Positions 6,514-12,667 of a DNA stretch of 14,511 bases are shown here, in pieces. This DNA comes from Chloroflexota bacterium (GTDB taxonomy: Bacteria; Chloroflexota; Anaerolineae; Aggregatilineales; Phototrophicaceae), in contig JAEZAF010000180.1 in NCBI GenBank assembly GCA_023430545.1, forward strand, positions 1 through 14,511, read 5' to 3'. Position numbers and translations under genes: made by a program. The notes beneath the pieces were generated by a model. The model saw only the letters and a program-made list of their open reading frames with translations. It was not told the origin of the DNA and did no database searches. Position 1 is the stretch's first letter, and every line of letters begins with the position of its first letter.

Positions 6514-7842
6514 CTACCAGTTATCCCAACTATCGTAGACTTCGTGCATCTCTTCGTCCGGGCGGGGATAAAAGCGCTTGTGGACGTTGCCGTCGCGGAT
6601 CGTGTGGTGATCGCTTTCCTCGTAGCTCACATTGCGGGCGATCACACGGCGCTCGGAGGACGCCACCAGCACCACGTCGGATTCGATCATGCGACCGGGG
6701 AAAACCACCATCCCGGAGCCGAGACGACAGTTATGGCCGACGGCGCTGCCGAGTACGATCTGGCCGACGCTCTGGAGTTCACCGTCGCTGTTGGCGGCGC
6801 GGATCGGCTTCTGCGCGACGAGGTTGAAGTCGGTGAAGGTGCTGCCCGCACCGATGAAGCTGTTGCGCCCGACCACGCACATCTGAAGACAGGTATTCTG
6901 TGCGATGATACTGTTTTCCATGACAGCGGTCAGATACAGGGCGGCGCGGAATGGCAGGAAGCAGTTGTTGCCGATGGTACTCATCATCAGCACGCAGCCA
7001 GCGTCAATCGTGACATTATCGCCAATCGTACAGTTGTCGATCACGACACCCGCCCCAATCGAGCAGTTGTTCCCGATCTTGGCTGGCCCTGTAATCACGG
7101 CGGAAGGGTCAATCGAACAGTTCCTGCCGATCTCAACCGCCGCGGATGACTGTAGAATCTGGCGCTGTTCCAGCACGGCCTTCCACAGAAAGCGGAGTTT
7201 GGCAAAAAGGCTGTTTTCGATCATGGTATCCACACGGCCAGCCCGCCCGAAATTGCTGAAGATGATGCTGGCGAAATACACATGCACCCAGCTCTCAATC
7301 GACACAATCGAGCGCATCGGCGCATAGTGTGTCAGGTCGCCCTGCCGCATTGTCATGAAGTCCGGGACGCTGTAAAAGCCGATCTCGCGGGCGTCACTGG
7401 GGACGATGATCGGCACCACATCCGGTGTATAGCCATTCGGGAAATACCACAGATCAACCAGAAACAGCGTACTTTTACCATCCGGGCTGAGCGCGAGTTC
7501 GAAGCTCTTGGTCAGGGGGACAGTGTAGGTGTGGAAGGCTTTATCGCTGGCGGCAAACGCAGCGCGGCAGGCGCGTCCCGTGCGGCGGGCTTCGCGGATA
7601 AAGTAGTTGAAAAACTCACTGTCAAACCATAGATTGTCACGATAGACAATCGCCTCACCTGCGACATACACCAGATCCTCTCGGCTTTCGAGTGTGCGGC
7701 CAAGCTCGATATTCGCGCCGTAAGTATTCAGGATCAGATTTTCCTGATGCAGCTTGAGCGGTGTCAGCCCGATGGTGAGCTGGCTGGCTGGTTCATTAAA
7801 TGGCGGCACATGCCGTTTATCTTCGATAATGTAACGGTGCAT
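6514..7842 (-). CDS. Left-handed beta-helix (hexapeptide repeat) protein with unknown N-terminal domain
   Basis: The 442-residue product has an N-terminal half (1-230) that I do not recognise. It is mixed alpha/beta, with no signal peptide and no clear membrane segment. The C-terminal half (about 235-395) is a row of hexapeptide repeats of the [LIV]GxxxxI type, such as EIGRNCSIDPSAVI, KIGNNCSIGAGVVI and TIGDNVTIDAGCVL, diagnostic of a left-handed parallel beta-helix. Such helices occur in GlmU-like acetyltransferases and related sugar-nucleotide enzymes. An insert around 335-358 breaks the regular pattern. No nucleotidyltransferase GxGTRL motif is seen at the N-terminus, so it is not an ordinary GlmU. 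GGAG lies about 9 nt before the ATG. The gene stands alone between the terminator at 7999-8034 and a gap. A cytoplasmic acyltransferase or a carbonic-anhydrase-like scaffold are both possible. Confidence 0.8.
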   Translation of the reverse strand: MHRYIIEDKRHVPPFNEPASQLTIGLTPLKLHQENLILNTYGANIELGRTLESREDLVYVAGEAIVYRDNLWFDSEFFNYFIREARRTGRACRAAFAASDKAFHTYTVPLTKSFELALSPDGKSTLFLVDLWYFPNGYTPDVVPIIVPSDAREIGFYSVPDFMTMRQGDLTHYAPMRSIVSIESWVHVYFASIIFSNFGRAGRVDTMIENSLFAKLRFLWKAVLEQRQILQSSAAVEIGRNCSIDPSAVITGPAKIGNNCSIGAGVVIDNCTIGDNVTIDAGCVLMMSTIGNNCFLPFRAALYLTAVMENSIIAQNTCLQMCVVGRNSFIGAGSTFTDFNLVAQKPIRAANSDGELQSVGQIVLGSAVGHNCRLGSGMVVFPGRMIESDVVLVASSERRVIARNVSYEESDHHTIRDGNVHKRFYPRPDEEMHEVYDSWDNW

Positions 7843-7896
7843 TGCCCCGGTTCTCCAGTTGCGCTTGTTGGTTGGATTACAGTTGGATTTCTTTCA

Positions 7897-7902
7897 AGTA
7901 TA
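7897..7902 (-). promoter_or_regulatory. Candidate -10 box for the hexapeptide-repeat gene
   Basis: TATACT on the minus strand (five of six matches to TATAAT) lies about 55 bp upstream of the start at 7842, just after the terminator of the preceding operon. An independent promoter is required somewhere here if that terminator works. No convincing -35 box is seen at 16 to 18 bp, so the exact site is uncertain. Confidence 0.3.
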
Positions 7903-7910
7903 ACAGGAGT

Positions 7911-7919
7911 TTATCCACA
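7911..7919 (+). promoter_or_regulatory. Single consensus DnaA-box sequence
   Basis: TTATCCACA matches the consensus 9-mer bound by DnaA. It is alone, lies just upstream of the candidate -10 of the hexapeptide-repeat gene, and has no AT-rich unwinding region or second box nearby. It is therefore not evidence for an origin. It could bind DnaA as a regulator or be a chance match. Confidence 0.25.
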
Positions 7920-7998
7920 CAGATGCGTAATGCCTATCGAATGCCGCCAAAGTGCCCGCCGATTGCCCTGCGTGTTGTGATAAGGCGACCCTGTGTGA

Positions 7999-8034
7999 GA
8001 AAAAAGTGGGCGTCTCTGTCTGAGCGCGCCCACT
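7999..8034 (-). terminator. Rho-independent terminator of the DUF4388/GTPase/hydrolase operon
   Basis: On the minus strand AGTGGGCG (8034-8027) pairs perfectly with CGCCCACT (8012-8005) around a 14-nt loop and is followed at once by TTTTTTCTC. It lies 70 bp after the stop of the alpha/beta hydrolase gene. The GC-rich stem with a run of six T's is a textbook intrinsic terminator and separates this operon from the next gene. Confidence 0.92.
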
Positions 8035-8104
8035 GATGATAACGGATGGATCATGGATGATAGTATGACTGGCTGCATGATTGCTGGGGCTGCATGGCAA
8101 TATG

Positions 8105-8893
8105 CTAGCCGTTTTTCAGGAAGTCGATCAGCGTATCGTGAAAGCGGCTCGGCTCATCCATCATGGGAAAGTGACCCGAACGCTCGAACCATGCGATCTG
8201 ACTCTGTGGGACCACCTGTTTCAGGACACGTGCCTGTTTGGGGTTGACGATCACATCATGCTTACCGTAGATCCCCATGACCGGCATGCTCAGGTCATCC
8301 AGATGATGGCTGAGGTCGGTATCGCGCAGCGTGCCGATGCTCTGAAAGAAGGAATCGACGGTGATCTTCGAGACGTCTTCAGCGATCATCTTGCCGACGG
8401 CGTTGCCGTCCTTGGCGATGAAGTGCGCATAGCCCCGCATGAATGTTCTGAGCAGGGCAGGACTCATCCATGCGATGCGTGCCGTGCCGCGATACCCGGC
8501 CAGCTTGAGCAGCAGGTTGAGCGACGAACCCTGCACGGGTGACCCGATGACGGTGGTCTTGACGACTTTTTCGGGGAAGCGTACAGAAGCCGCCAGCGAG
8601 ACGGTCCCGCCCATGGAGTGACCGACCAGCGGGGCTTTGACGATCCCCAGCCGATCCATGAACTGCTCCACCGAGTCGACGTAATTATTGACTGAAAAAT
8701 TGGCAGTGCGATCGAACGACTCACCAAAGCCAAAGAAATCGAGTGCATACACTCGAAATTCCTTGCTTAACACCTCAATGGTGTGACGCCACAGCGCCCA
8801 CGAACCCAGCCAGCCGTGCAGCAGCAGGACTGGTCGTCCACGCCCTAACGTCTCATAGTGGACGATGCCCTGTTCTGTTACCAGAGTTGGCAC
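8105..8893 (-). CDS. Alpha/beta-fold hydrolase
   Basis: The 262-residue product is a typical single-domain alpha/beta hydrolase of the lipase/esterase/haloperoxidase-like type. LLLHGWLGSW near residues 23-32 supplies the oxyanion-hole HG motif. GHSMGG gives nucleophile Ser93, GKHD gives Asp213 and SGHFPMMDEP gives His241, which completes the triad in the right order. A lid region lies between about 118 and 195. No signal peptide is seen, so it should be cytoplasmic. The start is GTG, with AGGCGGG about 6 nt upstream; the N-terminal length then fits the family. It begins 21 bp after the GTPase stop and ends before a strong terminator, so it is the last gene of a three-gene operon with two signalling proteins. 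Substrate unknown. Confidence 0.9.
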   Translation of the reverse strand: MPTLVTEQGIVHYETLGRGRPVLLLHGWLGSWALWRHTIEVLSKEFRVYALDFFGFGESFDRTANFSVNNYVDSVEQFMDRLGIVKAPLVGHSMGGTVSLAASVRFPEKVVKTTVIGSPVQGSSLNLLLKLAGYRGTARIAWMSPALLRTFMRGYAHFIAKDGNAVGKMIAEDVSKITVDSFFQSIGTLRDTDLSHHLDDLSMPVMGIYGKHDVIVNPKQARVLKQVVPQSQIAWFERSGHFPMMDEPSRFHDTLIDFLKNG

Positions 8894-8914
8894 GTTAACC
8901 CGCCTGTACTGATG

Positions 8915-9448
8915 TTAGCTTTCCATCTCTTCGAGGATCGAGTACAGCAGTTCCAGCAGCACGTCGCGGACGGTGTTCTTGTCCTTGGCGACGCACGGCA
9001 GCAGCTTGACTTCCGGCTCGATACGAAGGGCGATACGCAGATCGTCCACAGCCCAGGCATCGGGATGATCCTGTTTGTTGGCGGCAACGACGTAAGGTGT
9101 GGGGGCATAGGCGCGGAACGTTTCGAGAATGCTCTTGGCTTCCCGGAAGGTCTCCGGCTTGGAGCTGTCCACAAGGACGATAAAGCCGAGCATGCCTTCA
9201 GCCAGAATTTCCCACATGAAGTCGAAGCGGCGCTGGCCCGGTGTACCGAACAGGTACAGAACCAGTTCGTCATCGACGGTGATACGACCGAAGTCCATGG
9301 CGACCGTCGTGGCATCCTTTTCGCGACGTTCAGCTTCTGTTGTGACCTCACGCTCGGTCGAGACAACTTCGATCTCGCTGATCGACCGGATAAACTCTGT
9401 CTTACCAGCGCTAAACGGCCCGGTGACTACCATTTTTACTGTTTGCAT
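8915..9448 (-). CDS. Small Ras-like GTPase of the CvnD/MglA type
   Basis: The product is 177 residues from the preferred ATG at 9448. An upstream in-frame ATG at 9487 would add 13 residues unlike the family, while the chosen start has AGAAG upstream and puts the P-loop at residue 10. Motifs: G1 GPFSAGKT (10-17), a switch I Thr in DATTVAMDFG (about 45-54), G3 as FGTPGQ (67-72) instead of DTAGQ, G4 NKQD (124-127) and a likely G5 near CVAKD (152-156). The LFGTPGQRRFDFMWE form of G3 is characteristic of the bacterial COG2229 GTPases, including the CvnD proteins of Streptomyces conservons. These switches act with partner proteins at the membrane or in polarity control. The gene lies 85 bp after the DUF4388 gene and 21 bp before a hydrolase gene. 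No separate GTPase-activating (roadblock/MglB) gene lies in the window. Confidence 0.9.
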   Translation of the reverse strand: MQTVKMVVTGPFSAGKTEFIRSISEIEVVSTEREVTTEAERREKDATTVAMDFGRITVDDELVLYLFGTPGQRRFDFMWEILAEGMLGFIVLVDSSKPETFREAKSILETFRAYAPTPYVVAANKQDHPDAWAVDDLRIALRIEPEVKLLPCVAKDKNTVRDVLLELLYSILEEMES

Positions 9449-9533
9449 AGTGTACCCGTTCTTCTGGTGTGATAAACGCGATAGCAAGTGACCACTGTTC
9501 GTACCGCTTGATATAGCTGATAAAAGGACAAGA

Positions 9534-10397
9534 TTAAATGGATTTCAGTTTATCAATCAGTCGATTGACAACAGCACGCTGAACCTGTGGCTGGGCCTTG
9601 GGCTTAGTACGGCTGTTGACAATGCGCTCTGACTGCGGACGGACCAGTTCAACCAGCCCAGCCTGATGCAGCCCGTAGACTACACGCCGGATCTCCATCT
9701 CGCTCATGTTGTTGGCTTTGGCGATGGCCCGGATGGTATTCTTCGGGTTGACGAACGACACCACGCGCCATTCTTCCACACTAAGCTGGACGCCTTCGAA
9801 CTTTTTCTTTGGGTCTTCCGGGAACTTCAGGCACATATCGAGATTATCGATCACCTGCGTGATTTCATCGATCTCGATTTTGCGCCGCGAACCTTCGACG
9901 ATGATATTCTGGAGGTCCACCGGTACGAGGATGATTTCCTCACCGGGCTGCTCGTTATCATCAAAGCGGAACGGCTCGCGATTCCAGCTCATCAGGTTGA
10001 AGACAATGTCGGTGATGAACTGCTGAATGCTGGCGACGATATCATTCTTGCTGACGTAGTTCGCCCCGATCAGACGCACGGCCAGCGCTTTATCGCTGTT
10101 GAACTTCGCACGTTCGCGCAGCATCTGCGCCTGCTGGTCGTTCAGCTTTCCGGCCTTGTTCAGGACGGCGATCAGATCGCCCGCCTGATCATTCAGGCCA
10201 GCATAGACCAGTTTCCCTGTGCGAAAGGCCACGCGTGCCAGTTCCTTGCCCGGTGCGAGCTTCTCGTTCTGCATAGCATCGCGTTCACCGGTGGGAAGTC
10301 CCTCATAAATCTTCAGCATCCCGGTGCGGCCTGAAAGATTGATCAGGTTCAACAATTGTGTTGTGCTGAAGTCTCGTAAATTACCTTGAAGCGGCAT
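9534..10397 (-). CDS. DUF4388 protein with C-terminal winged-helix-like domain
   Basis: The preferred start at 10397 gives 287 residues beginning MPLQGNLRDFSTTQLLNLIN, the usual opening of a DUF4388 (PATAN-like) domain. It is preceded by AGGGGG about 6 nt upstream. An ATG at 10448 would add 17 residues with no family likeness. The DUF4388 domain spans about 1-165 and includes RTGMLKI and FRTGKLVYAGL. It has a polar insert of about 20 residues (35-52) in a hairpin. Residues about 205-255 look like a winged helix (SVEEWRVVSFVNPKNTIRAI through GLVELVRP), reminiscent of the DUF742 protein next to CvnD GTPases. A basic tail follows. It is the first gene of the operon and probably partners the GTPase encoded next. 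Whether it binds DNA or protein is not known from sequence. Confidence 0.85.
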   Translation of the reverse strand: MPLQGNLRDFSTTQLLNLINLSGRTGMLKIYEGLPTGERDAMQNEKLAPGKELARVAFRTGKLVYAGLNDQAGDLIAVLNKAGKLNDQQAQMLRERAKFNSDKALAVRLIGANYVSKNDIVASIQQFITDIVFNLMSWNREPFRFDDNEQPGEEIILVPVDLQNIIVEGSRRKIEIDEITQVIDNLDMCLKFPEDPKKKFEGVQLSVEEWRVVSFVNPKNTIRAIAKANNMSEMEIRRVVYGLHQAGLVELVRPQSERIVNSRTKPKAQPQVQRAVVNRLIDKLKSI

Positions 10398-10726
10398 TGA
10401 AGCCCCCTGCTCACGGATGTTCGTGCTTGATAGTGCCAGGTGAAGCATCGATCCGATGGGATCGTGCGTCGATCGCTGCCATTTCAGACGTGCCTGCCCT
10501 GTGCTGTGTGCATCTTCCCCAGCATGACACAGGCTGTGGTATGGTGTCGGCCAGCAATCAGCTATTTCGGAGCATCACCGGCTGATGCCAGTGACCTGCT
10601 CCGCAGCTTTGATTAGTAAATCATGGAAATTCGATCCGTGCCAATAAGATTTTCTGGCAGGGATAAAATTAATGGTTAGCACTCAGTAAACGCGTTGTTT
10701 TTGATTGATTGAGCCACAATCCATTG
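10398..10726 (-). promoter_or_regulatory. Long structured leader of the DUF4388 operon
   Basis: The promoter at 10733-10761 implies about 330 nt of untranslated leader before the start at 10397. It holds a 15-bp stem at 10568-10603: TGCTCCG pairs with CGGAGCA, and TCACTGGC with GCCGGTGA including one wobble, with a 2-nt bulge and a tetraloop. A second hairpin, CGATCC-CATC-GGATCG, lies at 10449-10464, and CCTGTG/CACAGG can also pair. None has a T-run behind it, so these are not terminators. I recognise no known riboswitch class. No gene was seen in this stretch. Confidence 0.5.
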
Positions 10727-10732
10727 TTCTGG

Positions 10733-10761
10733 ATTATAGCCGTGCCTTAAATACGCGTCAA
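10733..10761 (-). promoter_or_regulatory. Near-consensus sigma-70-type promoter of the DUF4388 operon
   Basis: On the minus strand TTGACG (10761-10756) and a perfect TATAAT (10738-10733) are separated by exactly 17 bp. This is the best promoter in the window. It begins only 10 bp after the stop codon of the propeller/di-heme gene and points at the DUF4388 gene, with a start expected near 10726. No terminator is seen between the propeller gene and this promoter, so read-through from upstream may add to expression. Confidence 0.8.
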
Positions 10762-10779
10762 CTTAAGGGTCTTAAGGGT
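10762..10779. repeat. Tandem 9-bp duplication over a stop codon
   Basis: CTTAAGGGT occurs twice in direct succession (10762-10770 and 10771-10779). The first in-frame copy met on the minus strand supplies the TAA stop of the propeller gene; the second lies directly downstream, against the -35 box. It looks like a small slippage duplication. Confidence 0.7.
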
Positions 10780-12667
10780 CGGTTGGCTCGGCTGCTTCGC
10801 TATCGCCCTCACTGGCGGCGGTTTCCGGCTGCGGCAGGCTGAGCAGATAAACCGTCAGGGCTTCGACATCCTCATACGGGATGGTGGAGGTCAGTTGATG
10901 CTCTCCGGGCAGCACAAAGACATCGAACAGGGTTTCGGCGCGGCCATCATGAAAGTATGGAGCGCTCTGCCACAGCCAGCGCAGTACGGGGACACGGAAT
11001 TCGCCGCCCGTGCCGACATCGTAAAGCTGATCCTGATTTTCGATGCGATGACAGCTTGTACAGTCCATCGATTCGAAGACCTCGCGACCGCGTTCGATCA
11101 TTTCGAGGTCCTGCGGTGGGGAGACGGTTGGGCCGTCCAGTGAGAGCAGATAGGCGGTCAGGGTGTCGAGTTCCGGTGAGATGCCGCTGTGAGGGCTGTC
11201 CAAGGGTGGATTGACGCGGTTCACACCGGGTTCTGCTTCGGTGATGAGTCCGGTACCGGCCTGCAATCTGCGGATTTTCAGTTCGACATCGGCCAGTTCA
11301 TCCCACGAACCGTCCCATGTATAACGGGTGTGGCCTTCCAGATCGTAAAGGGTCGGGGTGTTGCGTGGGCCGCTTGCCTCGGAGATGATCCCCGGCGGAA
11401 GCTGCCAGACGCGGCCATCACTCTGACCGTCGAAATGACAGCTTGCACAGCTCACCCACTGATCGGTCGTCATGCGCGGGTCCGCTGCGCTGTGGAATAA
11501 CTGTGCGCCGATGTAGATATCAGTCGGGATGCTCAGTCGGCTGACCGGGATCTCATCGACGACGGTCAGCTCGGCAGTGTCAAAGACCGTCACCGTGCCG
11601 TCGATCATATTGTGGACGTAAACCTGACCAGCGTTATTGCTGAGGATCATCCCGCGCGGGTTGGATTTGACGGTAAAGGTGGTGACGCTCAGCCCTGTCA
11701 CCAGATCGATCACCGAGATGTTGTTGCTGCCTGCATTGGCGACGTACAGCCAGCGCCGTGAGATGTCCACGACGGCGGCGAATGGCATATTGACCGGCTG
11801 GTCAGCGGTGCTCATCCTGATCTGAAGGGTGGGATCAATCGAGAACGATGCCAGATTGAGGACGGCGACATTCGGCAGGACGGTCGAATCGACAGTCAGG
11901 GCGGGGTTATCTGAATTCAGCCGTGACTGTGGCAGATAGGCGATGCCGCGCTGCGGGTCAATCGCGACCGCCTGTGTCAGCGATGCATTGACCGCGCTGC
12001 TGATCGTTTCGACCGTGCGATTCTGGGGGATATACAGCAGGCTGAAATTTCCACTCCACAGATGCGTGACATAAAGGAAATCGCCCCAGAGTGCCAGCCC
12101 CGCCGGTGCGTCCGGCACGGAGATGCGTGCCTCGATCTCGCCGGTTGCCAGCGCGATGCGGATGACCTCATCGGTCCCTTCCAGTGTCACCCATGCCGAG
12201 CTGTTGCTGGAAGTCACCACACCATACGGCAGCAGACCGACCGGATAGGTGGCGGTGACAGTCATGGTCAGTAAATCGACGACGGACAGTGTGCCGTCTC
12301 CGCGATTGACGACTACAATGCGCGTATCATCCGGGGTGATGGCGACGGTGCGCGGATCACGGCCCACCGTCGTCTCGATCACGGTATCCCCCCGCGCCCG
12401 GTCGATGCGCGAGATGGTATTGTTCAGCATATTGGCCGTGACCAGATAGACGTTATTCGAGTTCGATGCCAGACTGCCGCTGACGAAAAACGGCGTGCGG
12501 CTCTCCGGCAGGCGGTACAGCCCCTGATCTCGGCCTGTATCCTGCGCCAGTACAGGCTGCATCACCGGAAGCGATCCCCCAATCACCAGCACGGCTGCCA
12601 GCAGAAGCGCTAAAGGCAGACAGAAGCGCAGGATGGCTCGAATGCAGTGAGAAAGCATACGCAGCAT
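10772..12667 (-). CDS. Secreted YVTN beta-propeller fused to a di-heme MauG/CCP-like cytochrome
   Basis: The 631-residue product has a hydrophobic signal sequence (about 9-41, likely cleaved after VLA). A YVTN-type beta-propeller follows (about 45-385), with blades such as TISRIDRARGDTVIETTVGR and NNISVIDLVTGLSVTTFTV. The rest is a di-heme module. Heme motifs are CASCH (407-411) and CTSCH (536-540). Each is followed by a matching pattern: RNTPTL with YTWDGSWDEL, then RVPVL with YFHDGRAETL. That is the layout of cytochrome c peroxidase/MauG proteins. It should work outside the membrane and needs cytochrome c maturation. A short acidic tail ends it. Its ATG overlaps the stop of the upstream gene by one base (TAATG), which indicates translational coupling. 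The role may be peroxide reduction or oxidation of a protein or small substrate. The fusion order propeller then di-heme is known in secreted bacterial proteins of unproven function. Confidence 0.9.
   Translation of the reverse strand: MLRMLSHCIRAILRFCLPLALLLAAVLVIGGSLPVMQPVLAQDTGRDQGLYRLPESRTPFFVSGSLASNSNNVYLVTANMLNNTISRIDRARGDTVIETTVGRDPRTVAITPDDTRIVVVNRGDGTLSVVDLLTMTVTATYPVGLLPYGVVTSSNSSAWVTLEGTDEVIRIALATGEIEARISVPDAPAGLALWGDFLYVTHLWSGNFSLLYIPQNRTVETISSAVNASLTQAVAIDPQRGIAYLPQSRLNSDNPALTVDSTVLPNVAVLNLASFSIDPTLQIRMSTADQPVNMPFAAVVDISRRWLYVANAGSNNISVIDLVTGLSVTTFTVKSNPRGMILSNNAGQVYVHNMIDGTVTVFDTAELTVVDEIPVSRLSIPTDIYIGAQLFHSAADPRMTTDQWVSCASCHFDGQSDGRVWQLPPGIISEASGPRNTPTLYDLEGHTRYTWDGSWDELADVELKIRRLQAGTGLITEAEPGVNRVNPPLDSPHSGISPELDTLTAYLLSLDGPTVSPPQDLEMIERGREVFESMDCTSCHRIENQDQLYDVGTGGEFRVPVLRWLWQSAPYFHDGRAETLFDVFVLPGEHQLTSTIPYEDVEALTVYLLSLPQPETAASEGDSEAAEPTDP

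Noticed and set aside
7911..7919. Replication origin suggested by a DnaA box
   Set aside because: There is only one box, with no AT-rich unwinding element and no dnaA or dnaN neighbour.
8915..9448. Degenerate, inactive GTPase because G3 reads FGTPGQ rather than DTAGQ
   Set aside because: This form is typical of the CvnD-like COG2229 GTPases, and the P-loop and NKQD motifs are intact.
9666..10334. Plus-strand open frame of 222 codons opposite the DUF4388 gene
   Set aside because: It is antisense to a well-supported gene with a good ribosome site and has no recognisable domain.
10568..10603. Intrinsic terminator or attenuator in the DUF4388 leader
   Set aside because: The stem is strong, but no T-run follows on either strand, so it was kept as a structured leader element instead.
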